DNA of 64,000 bases, from the NCBI GenBank assembly GCA_021829645.1, contig JAKBPI010000003.1, positions 1 through 64,000 of the forward strand. The letters run 5' to 3'. Positions 8,662 to 18,519 of the stretch are shown piece by piece. The position numbers and the translations under genes are program-made. Each line of letters starts with the position of its first letter. Position 1 is the first letter of the stretch. The notes under the pieces were generated by a model. The model had not been told where the DNA came from. It was given only the letters and a program-made list of their open reading frames with translations, and did no database searches. The DNA comes from Actinomycetes bacterium. GTDB lineage: Bacteria; Actinomycetota; Acidimicrobiia; Acidimicrobiales; Bog-793.

Positions 8662-9963
8662 ATGCTCATTGCTCCGGGGATTATAGCCCACATCGTCAGC
8701 TCTGTTTTTGGTCTTCTGGTGAGCTGGGTCGGTCATGGAGCCGCCACTGTGGTGACAGAAGTCGGGAAAGCCATGGCCACTACCACCAGTCCTATCCTAA
8801 ATGCCGGTTTTTTGACCGAGTACAAAGCCATGGGTGCAATAGGGGCAGTTATGTGTTTACCGATAGTCATTTTTGCGGTGATACAGGCTATCGTGCATCA
8901 AGATTTGGGTACTCTCGTCAGGGTTATCTTGATTAGGCTTCCCGCTTCGATTCTTTTGGCCGCTGCCGCCGTGAGTATAGTGCAACTGGGACTGAGCGCA
9001 ACCGACGGATTTTGTAATTATCTGTTACAAGCTACACAGAGCCAAACCGATTCTGTCTTTGGCGTGGTGACCACACTTCTGCTTGGTATCAGCGGAGTCG
9101 GAAAGCCTTTACTTCCTTTCACGGGTTTTGCTGCGTTACTCTTTGCGATTCTTGCAGCGATTCTCGCCATTCTGCTGTGGTTGGAGTTGGCTCTCAGGTC
9201 AGCTGCGGTAGCCATAACTACTCTCTTTTTACCTCTGGCACTGGCCGGTTCTACATGGAGTGCGACGTCTCATTGGGCCAAACGCCTCGGGGAAACAATA
9301 TTTGCACTTATTATATCCAAATTAGTCATCGTGGCGATTTTGGATTTAGCAACCGTTACTTTAGCCAGTGTAGGTTCAGACGGTATTTCAGCAGGGGTGA
9401 CCGGAATGGCAATTCTATTTTTGGCGGCTTTGGCCCCTTATGTAGTTCTAAAACTCATACCGATGTTTGAGCAAGGCGCGCTCTCGCACTTGGAAGGAGT
9501 GGCCAGACGGCCTCTGCATTTGATGGATACCCAGAGTTTTACCCGCAGGATGGCCATCGAGGGTTCTGACTTTTTCAACAGATGGGGAGGGGGAAACGGT
9601 GACAATGACGATCCGGCTGATTTTGTGGGCGGAGGAGTTCCCGGCGGCGGTTCTGACGGAGGCGGCGTGTCTTTCTACCCAACGGGAACCAAAAGTGTCG
9701 TCAGCACCCCAGAGGTCAAAGACACTCAGTATGAAGTAGGAGAAAACAATGTTTTTAGGGGCCAAAAGATAACCCCCGAACAGCAACTTTTGTCGGAAAA
9801 AATGTATAATGACCTCCTTCGTCACGGCAATTTGCATAATTTCGATGTCACAACCGAAGTGGCTAAGCTGAGCGAATCAACTCTTTTACCGACAGAAACC
9901 AAAGTAGTCAACAGTGGCGATGAAGCTCGTTTTAAGGAACATAACGACGTCGATTCGAAATGA
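8662..9963 (+). CDS. TrbL/VirB6-like polytopic membrane protein
   Basis: This 433-residue protein has about seven hydrophobic segments over the first 290 residues, then a soluble Gly/Asp-rich tail (GGGNGDNDD, GGGVPGGGSDGGG). The central region, with WLELALRSAAVAITTLFLPLALAG, matches the conserved core of TrbL/VirB6-type inner-membrane channel components. Its end overlaps the next gene by 4 bases (ATGA). It is expected to form the membrane pore of the machine. Confidence 0.7.
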   Translation: MLIAPGIIAHIVSSVFGLLVSWVGHGAATVVTEVGKAMATTTSPILNAGFLTEYKAMGAIGAVMCLPIVIFAVIQAIVHQDLGTLVRVILIRLPASILLAAAAVSIVQLGLSATDGFCNYLLQATQSQTDSVFGVVTTLLLGISGVGKPLLPFTGFAALLFAILAAILAILLWLELALRSAAVAITTLFLPLALAGSTWSATSHWAKRLGETIFALIISKLVIVAILDLATVTLASVGSDGISAGVTGMAILFLAALAPYVVLKLIPMFEQGALSHLEGVARRPLHLMDTQSFTRRMAIEGSDFFNRWGGGNGDNDDPADFVGGGVPGGGSDGGGVSFYPTGTKSVVSTPEVKDTQYEVGENNVFRGQKITPEQQLLSEKMYNDLLRHGNLHNFDVTTEVAKLSESTLLPTETKVVNSGDEARFKEHNDVDSK

Positions 9964-11384
9964 GCCGTGTGGGAGTAGACATGGTATCCGAACAAGATAC
10001 AAGTAACAAGTATAGATTTGGTCCCCGGGATAAAAGAGGCTTGATTTTGGGAGTTTCTGTCTCGCAAGCAGTGATCCTCTCACTGCTTCTATTGGGAATG
10101 GTGCTTCTAATAAGGGCAGGTGTCGGTCTCTTGCAAATGCTCATCGGCACGATAGTGTTTGCGGCAGCGGGTGCCGCAATATTCGTCAATTTCAAAGGTA
10201 AGCCTCCTCACTCTTGGTTGCCGATAATTGCCAAGTTGCGAAAAGAAAAAGTTATTGCAGATTTTGAGCATAAAAACTCAAGATTGATGGTCGATGGCAA
10301 AAGAACTTTACCTAAAGAGCTGGCACATCTAAAAGTAGTGTCTGCCGCCTGTGAAAAGCCGGCTTTAGGACTCATAAAAGATCGTAAGCGTTCCAGCACA
10401 ACTGTGGTTATTGGGATGAGTTCCTTACCTTTTGCCCTACTCGGTGAAAAAGAACGTGACAGGCAAATCAGGGGATGGTCGCAGATACTCTCGGCTGTTG
10501 CGTATGAGACGACGAGTATTAAGAGAATTCAATGGGTTGAGAGGACTTTGCCCGATCAAGGCGAATATTTGGCAGGCTATTTAAAGCTAGGCTCACCTAC
10601 TTCTGCTCCGATGGAGGTAAGCGATACAGTAAGCAGCTCTTATCGTAAGCTGCTTTCGGAGCAGACCAATATCGTTCATAAACATGACGTTGTCTTATCG
10701 TGTACGTTCGGCGCGAAAATTGACCAAAGTGCCATACTCACTGAAGTAAGTAATTTGTTATTGCGTTGTCAAGAAATTGGTTTTGATGAAATTTCTTTAC
10801 TTTCTGCAGGGGATTTAAATATTTACCTGAGGCAAATATTTGACGTCATCCCCAATTCAAAAAGCGTTACTTGGCCTTGGCCGCAAAGTATAAAAGAGAA
10901 TTGGTCTTATTTGCAGGCAGACGGGATGTATGTCGCAAGTTACAGTGTTGTCGAGTGGCCGAGAATGGAAGTCAAAGCCGGGTTCTTTTTACCGCTGGTC
11001 ATCGGATGTAATGTGAGGCGAAGCGTTTCACTGGTTATGCAACCCGTTACTACGGGACGCGCTGTCAAGCAAGTTGAACAAGCCAGAACAGAACATGCTG
11101 CTGACAGCGCAATAAAAAATCGTTACGGCTTTTCCCTGACGGCTCGCGCCAAAAAGGAAGCAGAGGCTATAGAGCGCAGAGAACAGGAATTGGCAGCCGG
11201 GTTTGCAGACTATAGGTTTGCAGGTTATATTTCGGTTTTTGCCCGGAATATTCCTGAGTTAAATGCTGCCTGTAAGCAGGTGGAGCAACTGGCTTCTCTC
11301 TCACTTTTGGATATCAGAAGAGCATACGGTGAGCAAAGAGAAGCTTTTTTATGCACGCTTCCGATAGGCAGAGGATGTGACTGA
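9960..11384 (+). CDS. SCO6880-family protein of the type IV secretion-like cluster
   Basis: The 474-residue protein has two N-terminal membrane segments (about 23-62, PrgI-like) and a long cytoplasmic part without a Walker motif. In actinobacteria this family sits directly before a short VirB4-like ATPase and appears to supply the PrgI-like and VirB4 N-terminal parts as a separate polypeptide. That matches the order here. The tail is tightly packed but does not overlap the ATPase gene (33-base gap). Confidence 0.65.
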   Translation: MSRVGVDMVSEQDTSNKYRFGPRDKRGLILGVSVSQAVILSLLLLGMVLLIRAGVGLLQMLIGTIVFAAAGAAIFVNFKGKPPHSWLPIIAKLRKEKVIADFEHKNSRLMVDGKRTLPKELAHLKVVSAACEKPALGLIKDRKRSSTTVVIGMSSLPFALLGEKERDRQIRGWSQILSAVAYETTSIKRIQWVERTLPDQGEYLAGYLKLGSPTSAPMEVSDTVSSSYRKLLSEQTNIVHKHDVVLSCTFGAKIDQSAILTEVSNLLLRCQEIGFDEISLLSAGDLNIYLRQIFDVIPNSKSVTWPWPQSIKENWSYLQADGMYVASYSVVEWPRMEVKAGFFLPLVIGCNVRRSVSLVMQPVTTGRAVKQVEQARTEHAADSAIKNRYGFSLTARAKKEAEAIERREQELAAGFADYRFAGYISVFARNIPELNAACKQVEQLASLSLLDIRRAYGEQREAFLCTLPIGRGCD

Positions 11385-11417
11385 ATATTTTGATTCTGAT
11401 AAATCTGGAGAAAAAAT

Positions 11418-12677
11418 GTGAGTAAGTATATACATGAAGCAACTACTATTCAAATAGGGTCTATATTTCCCTTTGTAGCCAGTAAGCCTTTGGGAATAGA
11501 TAAAATTTTAATAGGCAGAGACTTATTGGGAGGACTTTTTCTCCACGATCCGTTTGAACTCTATAAAGCAGGCGTCATTACAAGTCCCAACATGGTTATT
11601 GTCGGACAAATTGGAAGAGGTAAAAGTTCTTTAGTCAAGACTTATCTCTACAGACAAGCAGCTTTTGGACGGCAGGTAGTCGTTTTGGATCCAAAAGGCG
11701 AATACGGACCTCTGGCAACTTGCCTTGGGGCAGAGCCGATTTACCTATATCCAGGAGGTCCTTACAGACTCAATCCGCTGGACATGATGAGCGCTGAGAG
11801 CAGAAGCGCGTCTGAGGACAGAGCCGGCGGGGAAAGACATTTATTCAAAAGACGCCTGGAGCTCTTAACAGCCATATCGGCTGCCTGTGTGCAGAGAAAT
11901 CTTAAACCCATTGAATATACGGCTTTGGAATATGCCCTTACCGCCGCTTCGGGCAGGCATACGACCGTCTTGCTGGGGCATATCATAGAGGAGCTTTTGT
12001 ATCCTTTTGCTGACTCTTATAACCAAATCGGGGTAGGCCATGAAGAGTTGACACTGGGAGCCCGTGATGTAGCGTTAGAGCTACGGCGACTTGTCTATGG
12101 GGAGTTAGCCGGTATGTTTGACGGCGCCACGAGTCCCGAGTTAAAGCTCAACAGAAAGGTTTTTGTTCTGGACCTTTCCGCTCTTTATTCTTCTCCCGCC
12201 TTGGGAATTATGATGGCGTGTGCCACGTCTTTTATACAGTCGATCTATACGGGTATCACTAAGGGTAAAACCCTTTTAGTAGTAGACGAAGCGTGGGCAG
12301 TATTGCAAAACGCAGGAGTAGCCAGATTTTTACAGGCCTCATGGAAGCTGGCGCGTAGCCGGGGTATAGCCAATATCGCAGTGCTGCACAGAATAAGCGA
12401 TTTGGAAACCTCCGGAGAAGATAGCAGCGTACAAAATAAAATCAGCACAGGGTTGCTGAGTGATTCCGAAACCGTCATTTGCTATGCACAACCTCATCAG
12501 GAGTTGAGCTTGGCGGCCAAAAGTTTGGGCATCACAAATGAAGAGGCAGCACTGCTGCCCACTTTACGAAAAGGGGTGGGGTTATGGAAAGTAGGATCCA
12601 GAACTTATCTTGTGGAGCACAAACTGACATCTGCAGAAAAAGCAATTATCGACACGGACCAGTCGCTCATCGGTTAG
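11418..12677 (+). CDS. VirB4-like ATPase of the type IV secretion-like system
   Basis: Walker A is GQIGRGKSSLVKT (about residues 62-74) and Walker B is KTLLVVDEAWAVL. The sequence also has the VLDPKGEYGPL stretch typical of VirB4/TraC ATPases and ends with a SLGITNEEAALL region. At 419 residues it is about half the length of a classical VirB4 because the N-terminal part is missing, consistent with the preceding SCO6880-type protein taking that role. It powers assembly or substrate transfer at the inner membrane. The start is GTG with an upstream tggagaaaaa. Confidence 0.8.
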   Translation: MSKYIHEATTIQIGSIFPFVASKPLGIDKILIGRDLLGGLFLHDPFELYKAGVITSPNMVIVGQIGRGKSSLVKTYLYRQAAFGRQVVVLDPKGEYGPLATCLGAEPIYLYPGGPYRLNPLDMMSAESRSASEDRAGGERHLFKRRLELLTAISAACVQRNLKPIEYTALEYALTAASGRHTTVLLGHIIEELLYPFADSYNQIGVGHEELTLGARDVALELRRLVYGELAGMFDGATSPELKLNRKVFVLDLSALYSSPALGIMMACATSFIQSIYTGITKGKTLLVVDEAWAVLQNAGVARFLQASWKLARSRGIANIAVLHRISDLETSGEDSSVQNKISTGLLSDSETVICYAQPHQELSLAAKSLGITNEEAALLPTLRKGVGLWKVGSRTYLVEHKLTSAEKAIIDTDQSLIG

Positions 12678-12718
12678 TTACTGCATTCTAAGCGTAGTAA
12701 TTGGTATCGGTATATAAA

Positions 12719-14422
12719 ATGAATACTAAATCAGTTAATAAAAATGAATCCCTATTATTACTATTATTTGTGATTTGTGCCATTGCGGTATTTTCCGTCT
12801 GGCTAGCAGGCGGCATTGCCATGCTGATTACAGGACATGGCTGGCAAGAAGTCACTATCGCGTCGGCGCCCCGCCTTGTACTTGGCGTGGCCGAGCACCC
12901 AAAGAACGTTACGCTTGCTTGGCCCAAAGGAAAACGCAGTTTGCTTGGCCCAAAGTTCATCATATACCTCGTTATGCTTTTTGTCCTTTTCTCTGTCTTG
13001 GGGGTATTCGTAGCGATCAAGTTTATGCTTGGTAAAGAAAATATCAAGTCGCTGTTTCCCAAAAATAAGCTTTTCTACGGCACTTTGCGACCCGTAGCCA
13101 ATGAGGGGGCAGGATGGGCCGCAAAGCGAGATATGAAAGTACTCCTGACGTCAACAACTGCTTCTCAAAGACTGGTGATTGGTAAATTTCACTCAAAACT
13201 CTTGGCTGTAGAGACCAATCACTCTGTTTTGGTTGTGGGGCCTTCGCAATCCGGGAAAACAAGCGGTTTAGCCATACCGGCTATTTTGGAATGGGAAGGA
13301 CCGATCATTGCGACAAGTGTCAAAACAGATTTGATCAGAGACACCCACTTTATGCGTGCCGGCAAAGGTAAAACTTTTGTTTATGACCCTATGGGAATAA
13401 GCGGTTTGAAACGCTCTTCTTGGTCTCCTCTCACTTTTTCTCGTACTTGGGAAGGAGCTTTATCTACAGCCGCCGGTTTTTGCCAGCAGGCCAGAAATAG
13501 CAGCGGGGGCATGGAAGACGCAGGTTTTTGGTATGCCACGGCTGAAAAATTGATTGCCCCTTTACTCTATGCAGCCGCCAACGGAGGCTGCTCTATGGAT
13601 GACGTACTTGCCTGGATTGACACAGCCGAAGAAGAAGCACCTTTTAAGATTTTAGAGTCGCTGGGCAACAACGCGGCCATCCGTGCCGCCGTGGCCAGTT
13701 TTTCCAGGGAAGATAGACAAAAAAGTTCGGTGTATACGACGGCTGAAACCGTTTTGGCAGCCTTTGCCGATCCCGTGGTAGCCAATGTATCGGGCTCCAG
13801 TGATTTCATGCCTGCCGATTTTACTTCCGGCCAGCCAAATACTTTATACTTAGTTTCACCGGGTCATTTTCAACAGCGTTTGCAGTCTGTTTTTACTGCC
13901 ATCATTAAAACTATCCTGAATCATGCTTTGGAAGAGTCCTGTGTCAGGGGTAAGGCGCTCGATCCGGCTCTACTCATCGTGTTGGATGAAGCCGCCAATA
14001 TAGCCCCTCTGGACAACCTGGACACCATGGCTTCAATTGCGGCCGGTCACGGTATTCAGTTGTTGACAGTTTTTCAGGACGTATCGCAAATAGAGGCACG
14101 TTATGGGACTCGTTGGGCGACTGTTGTCAATAACCACCGTGCCAAAGTATTGTGCTCTTCCATAGCCGACCCCAAGACTTTGGAACATTTTTCTACGGTA
14201 ATGGGCGATACCGACAGGGATGTGGCTTCCCATTCCTATGATAAATCAGGCAATTGGACAAAAAGTGTCTCTTCTCAGCAGAAGCGACTTGCCCCGGCGG
14301 ACTATCTGAGGCGTATTCAACCCGATCATGCCGTTCTGCTTTACGGACATCTGCCTCCCGTACTTATGGAGTTGCGACCTTTTTACAAAGATCGACAACT
14401 GCAGGCTTTCGTAAAACCCTAA
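12719..14422 (+). CDS. VirD4/TraG-type coupling ATPase
   Basis: Two N-terminal membrane segments are followed by Walker A GPSQSGKTSG, the SVKTDLI stretch typical of TraG/VirD4 proteins, and Walker B LLIVLDEAANIAPL; a TraM-recognition-like C-terminal half follows. I choose the ATG at 12719 rather than the upstream TTG at 12701; neither has a good ribosome site. Coupling proteins feed DNA or protein substrates into the channel. No relaxase or oriT-like site is visible here, so the substrate is open. Confidence 0.8.
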   Translation: MNTKSVNKNESLLLLLFVICAIAVFSVWLAGGIAMLITGHGWQEVTIASAPRLVLGVAEHPKNVTLAWPKGKRSLLGPKFIIYLVMLFVLFSVLGVFVAIKFMLGKENIKSLFPKNKLFYGTLRPVANEGAGWAAKRDMKVLLTSTTASQRLVIGKFHSKLLAVETNHSVLVVGPSQSGKTSGLAIPAILEWEGPIIATSVKTDLIRDTHFMRAGKGKTFVYDPMGISGLKRSSWSPLTFSRTWEGALSTAAGFCQQARNSSGGMEDAGFWYATAEKLIAPLLYAAANGGCSMDDVLAWIDTAEEEAPFKILESLGNNAAIRAAVASFSREDRQKSSVYTTAETVLAAFADPVVANVSGSSDFMPADFTSGQPNTLYLVSPGHFQQRLQSVFTAIIKTILNHALEESCVRGKALDPALLIVLDEAANIAPLDNLDTMASIAAGHGIQLLTVFQDVSQIEARYGTRWATVVNNHRAKVLCSSIADPKTLEHFSTVMGDTDRDVASHSYDKSGNWTKSVSSQQKRLAPADYLRRIQPDHAVLLYGHLPPVLMELRPFYKDRQLQAFVKP

Positions 14423-14434
14423 GGTCTCATTGCC

Positions 14435-14935
14435 CTACTTGTCGACGGCGGAGAGATAGATTCCCGTGGCACAAGCCGATACGGTCAGAGCCAGTACTCC
14501 GTAGGCATAAGGCTTGGGCAGTTTTTTGAAATCGATGACAGTGGCGATCGTATCTCCCAAGTCCGCAACAGCTCCTGCCAACAACCACTTTCTAGTGTCT
14601 TCGCTGTTTATTAAAGAATAAAGATGGCCCAGTCCCAGAGCGAAGTCTCTGGCGCCAAGAGTTCTGGCGAACAGATGGACGGCATGTGTGGAGGCTTCTT
14701 TTTTGCCAACCCAGGGCACGCTCGGTATGGTAGGGGCCAGATAGGCAACTGCGCCTAGGGAAGTTCTGGCCAACGCAAGACCATAGGAAAGATAAGAGTT
14801 TATTTGGGGAGTTTGATTGTTCTTGTTGGAGTTCTGTAACAACGGTTGTATTGGGATAAATCCGGAGAGAAGTGTACTTCCGGGGCGCCGATATAAGCCG
14901 GCCTTTTTACCGAACAGAGCTTTTGTTCTAGACAT
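14435..14935 (-). CDS. Small polytopic membrane protein (DUF4267-like), function unknown
   Basis: The 166-residue protein has about four hydrophobic segments with the pattern ARTSLGAVAYLAP and LFARTLGARDFALGLGHL, which resembles small DUF4267-type membrane proteins. It converges on the coupling-protein gene with 12 bases between them. I see no link to either neighbour, and no substrate or partner can be inferred. Confidence 0.55.
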   Translation of the reverse strand: MSRTKALFGKKAGLYRRPGSTLLSGFIPIQPLLQNSNKNNQTPQINSYLSYGLALARTSLGAVAYLAPTIPSVPWVGKKEASTHAVHLFARTLGARDFALGLGHLYSLINSEDTRKWLLAGAVADLGDTIATVIDFKKLPKPYAYGVLALTVSACATGIYLSAVDK

Positions 14936-15201
14936 AGAAGCATCCTATCTTTGTATGTTCAAGTTATCTTTACCCTATCAACAGGATAGGTCTTAAATAA
15001 TGCCAAGCGACGTTTCCGGCTCAAAAAACGTTACTTTGCGCCAGACAAGTTCATCGCTAAGTCCGGGTATCCTAATATTTCACCGGGAGACAGGGGATAA
15101 CGGGGAAATGGTGGTAAATTGGTAGCCAGTAATGACTGTAATGGCGTTTATAGCCATGGCCAAGTGCAGTACTGCCAGTATGTCGATTAAGGAGGCGCGT
15201 T

Positions 15202-15411
15202 ATGCTTGGAGTCATATTTGCCGATATTTTTGGAGTAGACGGCATCATAGTTTTAGTAGTCTTGGTGCTGGTTTTGTTTTTCGGTGCGGACAAGCTTCCT
15301 AAACTTGCCAGAGGACTTGGCACGGCTTCTCATGAGTTCAAAAAAGGAATAAGCGAAGGGGAATCTAAAACCAAAGACCAATCCGGTGAAGAGGGCAAAG
15401 ACCAAAATTAA
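15202..15411 (+). CDS. tatA: Twin-arginine translocase subunit TatA/TatE
   Basis: The 69-residue protein has one N-terminal membrane helix (about 11-28), the FGADKLPKLARGLG hinge and amphipathic helix, and a charged tail, as in TatA/E. A near-perfect ribosome site (aaggagg) lies 6 bases before the ATG. TatA forms the pore for folded proteins with Arg-Arg signals. No tatB or tatC is next to it. The Rieske protein later in the window is a likely Tat substrate, which is inference from family knowledge. Confidence 0.85.
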   Translation: MLGVIFADIFGVDGIIVLVVLVLVLFFGADKLPKLARGLGTASHEFKKGISEGESKTKDQSGEEGKDQN

Positions 15412-15448
15412 GAGAAAATGCCGCTTTTGGACCGCCGTAAAGTAGTTT

Positions 15449-15478
15449 TTTCAAAAAAAATATTAATTTTTTTTGAAA
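15449..15478. terminator. AT-only perfect stem-loop after tatA
   Basis: A 12-base perfect stem (tttcaaaaaaaa pairing with ttttttttgaaa) surrounds a 6-base loop. The long A and T runs would make an intrinsic terminator in either direction between tatA and ctaC. Confidence 0.5.
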
Positions 15479-15529
15479 TTTGTCAATTACGATTGGATGA
15501 CCTTCGACTCTACCTGTAATCTCTAGCAA

Positions 15530-16330
15530 GTGATAAAATCATCGAAATCTATTAAAGTCATAATAGGGCTTCTTGGAGGAGCCGTTATCTTGGGCGGTTG
15601 TAACGCGCCCACTTTCGGTGCTTTCAGAGGGGCGACGACGCAGGGACATGATGAGTTCAAGCTCTGGGTCGGGTTTGCAATAGCCGGTATAGCCGTTGCA
15701 GCCATCGTTTGGGGGCTCATCTTTTGGGCGATAGCCAGGTATCGCCGCAAAGGAGACGAAATCCCCCGTCAATTTCACGAACATATTCCCTTGGAAATTA
15801 TCTATACTACGCTCCCCATCATCATCATCGGCGTGCTGTTTTACTTCACAGTGGTAACGGAAAACGAAGTAGATGCCGTTTCGAGCCACCCCAATGAAAT
15901 AGTTCATGTCTTGGCCTACAGGTGGGGATGGCGTTTTAGCTATTACGGTCAGAATAACAAGTCCCAGGGAGTCATGATCCAAACGGCGGCCGAACCCAAG
16001 TTATTGGCGCAACCGGCTACTTCCAGTCAGTATCCGCAGTTGGTTATACCTGAAGGCGAAACAGTCAGAATCGTTCTCAATTCGGCCGACGTCGTACACG
16101 GTTTCTATATACCGGCTTTCAATTTCAGCCGCTATGCGCTGCCCGGTGTAACAAATGTGTTTGATTTTACACCTACACAAATTGGTGTATTCAGAGGGCA
16201 ATGCAGCCAGTATTGTGGTTTATATCACTCAGAAATGTTGTTTAGTGTCAAGGTGGTATCACCCGGTGCCTTTACAAAATGGGTTAGTAGCCAGCAAATT
16301 ACCCAGAACCAGCCAGGAGGATCCAGATGA
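15530..16330 (+). CDS. ctaC: Cytochrome c oxidase subunit II
   Basis: The 266-residue protein starts at GTG and has a lipoprotein-type signal (LGGC, Cys24), two membrane segments (about 46-68 and 92-110) and a cupredoxin domain. The CuA ligands are His190, Cys225, Cys229, His233 and Met236. The residue between the two cysteines that is normally Glu (CxExC) is Gln227; in known structures that residue binds copper through its main-chain carbonyl, so function may be kept. It receives electrons from the bc1 complex and passes them to subunit I. The end overlaps ctaD by 4 bases (ATGA). Confidence 0.92.
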   Translation: MIKSSKSIKVIIGLLGGAVILGGCNAPTFGAFRGATTQGHDEFKLWVGFAIAGIAVAAIVWGLIFWAIARYRRKGDEIPRQFHEHIPLEIIYTTLPIIIIGVLFYFTVVTENEVDAVSSHPNEIVHVLAYRWGWRFSYYGQNNKSQGVMIQTAAEPKLLAQPATSSQYPQLVIPEGETVRIVLNSADVVHGFYIPAFNFSRYALPGVTNVFDFTPTQIGVFRGQCSQYCGLYHSEMLFSVKVVSPGAFTKWVSSQQITQNQPGGSR

Positions 16331-18060
16331 CTTTGCTTGCAGGAAGACCAGCCGTCGCTGCGGCGGGTGCTCACGGTGAAGAAGAGCACGGCCCCAGCGG
16401 CATATTAAAATGGATAACCTCTACAGACCACAAAGTCATAGGTAAAAGTTACCTGATTACGTCATTTTTGTTTTTCTGCGCGGCCGGTTTGATGGCTGTT
16501 ATCATGAGAACCCAGTTGGCATCTCCTGACGCAACTGTGGTATCTCAGCACGCCTACAATGAGCTTTTCACGATGCATGGGAGTCTCATGCTCTATCTTT
16601 TTGCCGGTCCTTTTGCTTTCGGCGGATTGGCAAACTACATCGTTCCGCTGCAAGTGGGCGCACCGGATATGGCTTTTCCTAGGCTAAATGCCCTTAGTTA
16701 CTGGCTCTATTTGAGTGGCGGATTAATTATGCTCGGGGGCTTCCTGACTGTCGGGGGAGCCGCCGACTTCGGTTGGGTGGCTTACGCACCTTTGTCAAAT
16801 GCCGTCAACTCACCGGGGGCCGGGCCGGATATGTGGATCGTGGCTTTAGTACTGACAGGTTTCTCGGCCATATTTACCGGTGTTAACTTAGTGGCGACGA
16901 TATTTTATTTGCGTGCACCGGGTCTCACTATGTTCAGGCTACCTATTTTTACCTGGAACATGTTGGTTACGGCCATTTTAATTCTGATAGCTTTCCCTGT
17001 TTTGACTGCCGCTCTGGTTATGCTCTGGGCGGACCGACATTTGGGAACGCATATCTTTGAAGTGGCCGGCGGCGGAGTTCCGGTGCTCTGGCAGAACCTG
17101 TTTTGGTTTTTCGGTCATCCGGAGGTCTATATTTTGGCTCTGCCCTACTTTGGTGTGGTGACGGAAATCATACCGGTTTTTTCCAGAAAGCCGACTTTTG
17201 GTTACAGAGGGATGATTTTTGCCACCATCTCCATTGCCGCTCTTTCTACAAGTGTGTGGGCGCACCACATGTTCACCACGGGTGTGGTTTTGTTGCCGTT
17301 CTTCAGTTTGATGTCTTATCTGATAGCCGTGCCCACCGGTATCAAATTTTTCAACTGGATAGGTACGATGTGGCGCGGTTCGGTGCGTTATGACACCCCG
17401 ATGTTGTTTGCCACAGGCTTTTTGATAGTATTCCTATTCGGCGGAGTAACGGGTATTTTCTTGGCTTCGCCACCCATTGACTTTGCCACTCACGACACTT
17501 ATTTTGTTGTGGCTCACTTCCACGAGGTCCTCTTTGGTTCCGCTGTGTTCGCTGGTTTTGCCGGTATCTATTACTGGTATCCGAAGATTACCGGCAGAAT
17601 GTTGAATGAAAAGTTGGGCAAAACGAGTTTTTGGTTGATGTTCATAGGTTTTTGGGTGACATTCATACCGCAGTATCTACTTGGGTTGCACGGCATGCCG
17701 CGAAGAATAGCCGAATATTCAGCAAGCACCGGATGGACTACGCTCAACAGAGTATCAACCGGCGGAGCTTATATACTGTTTTTGTCGGTGGCCGTTATGC
17801 TGGTGAATTTTTGGGTGGCGTGGCGAAAGCCGGTTCCGGCTATCGGAAACCCTTGGGATGGCCATACGCTGGAGTGGGCTACCACTTCTCCTCCGCCGTC
17901 ACATAATTTCTATGCACTGCCGCCCGTTAGATCCGAGCGGCCGGTATGGGATTTGAATCATCCCAATCATCCCACAATATCTCACGAAGATAAAAAGCAA
18001 GTTTCAGAAAAAGAGCTGGCAGGAGTGATCGCTGGATCCGATAAAGGAGAAGATCGGTGA
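16327..18060 (+). CDS. ctaD: Cytochrome c oxidase subunit I, aa3-type
   Basis: The 577-residue polytopic protein contains [11 protein letters not shown] (CuB His and the cross-linked Tyr), the HHMF pair, and [16 protein letters not shown] with the two heme ligands, and an early HGSLMLYLF heme a site. It is the proton-pumping catalytic subunit. Overlaps of 4 bases on both sides (ctaC and the subunit IV gene) indicate translational coupling. A C-terminal soluble tail of about 60 residues is typical of actinobacterial CtaD. Confidence 0.95.
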   Translation: MTLLAGRPAVAAAGAHGEEEHGPSGILKWITSTDHKVIGKSYLITSFLFFCAAGLMAVIMRTQLASPDATVVSQHAYNELFTMHGSLMLYLFAGPFAFGGLANYIVPLQVGAPDMAFPRLNALSYWLYLSGGLIMLGGFLTVGGAADFGWVAYAPLSNAVNSPGAGPDMWIVALVLTGFSAIFTGVNLVATIFYLRAPGLTMFRLPIFTWNMLVTAILILIAFPVLTAALVMLWADRHLGTHIFEVAGGGVPVLWQNLFWFFGHPEVYILALPYFGVVTEIIPVFSRKPTFGYRGMIFATISIAALSTSVWAHHMFTTGVVLLPFFSLMSYLIAVPTGIKFFNWIGTMWRGSVRYDTPMLFATGFLIVFLFGGVTGIFLASPPIDFATHDTYFVVAHFHEVLFGSAVFAGFAGIYYWYPKITGRMLNEKLGKTSFWLMFIGFWVTFIPQYLLGLHGMPRRIAEYSASTGWTTLNRVSTGGAYILFLSVAVMLVNFWVAWRKPVPAIGNPWDGHTLEWATTSPPPSHNFYALPPVRSERPVWDLNHPNHPTISHEDKKQVSEKELAGVIAGSDKGEDR

Positions 18061-18449
18061 AAGACGAAGGCAGACTTTTACTTGTCATAGCAGTGTTTGG
18101 AGCGATCATAGCAACCGTCTATTGGTTCACCGGCTACGAAGACGGTGGAACCGTCATGCTGGTCGGGACTTCTTTACTGGGTTTGATGCCAGCCAGTTAT
18201 TATCTCTGGTGGTCAAGACAAATGAAGCCCAGACCAGAAGACGACCCCAATGCCTCTCCGGCAGAGGGAAGCGGTGTGATCGGCGCCTTCCCCCATTCGA
18301 GTATCTGGCCTTTTGTCTTCGGATTGGGAGCAGCCATGGTAGGGTTGGCCCTGGTATTTGGTGTCTGGACTGCAATCTTCGGAATCGTTCTCGGTATCAC
18401 CGCCGTACTGGGTATTATTTCGGAAAGCAGACGCGGCGGTAATATTTAG
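18057..18449 (+). CDS. ctaF: Cytochrome c oxidase subunit IV (actinobacterial type)
   Basis: This 130-residue protein has four hydrophobic segments in two pairs, separated by a polar loop with PRPEDDPNA. Size, topology and placement directly after ctaD match the actinobacterial subunit IV (CtaF). Its GTG start overlaps the ctaD stop by 4 bases. It stabilises the oxidase; it has no redox cofactor. Confidence 0.85.
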   Translation: MKDEGRLLLVIAVFGAIIATVYWFTGYEDGGTVMLVGTSLLGLMPASYYLWWSRQMKPRPEDDPNASPAEGSGVIGAFPHSSIWPFVFGLGAAMVGLALVFGVWTAIFGIVLGITAVLGIISESRRGGNI

Positions 18450-18462
18450 CTGCCGCTAAATA
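18443..18462 (+). terminator. Short stem-loop at the end of ctaF
   Basis: tatttag and ctaaata form a perfect 7-base stem around ctgccg, and the ctaF stop codon lies within the first arm. A short gatttt follows. It may end the ctaCDF transcript, but the stem is weak. Confidence 0.3.
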
Positions 18463-18519
18463 AGGATTTTATCTGACCCTGGCTTTAATTAGTCCGACTC
18501 GTCATGTATCATATTTAAT

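Noticed and set aside
8363-14422. Calling the secretion-like cluster an integrative conjugative element
   Set aside because: No relaxase, integrase, oriT-like site or flanking repeats were seen, and the composition matches the neighbouring housekeeping genes.
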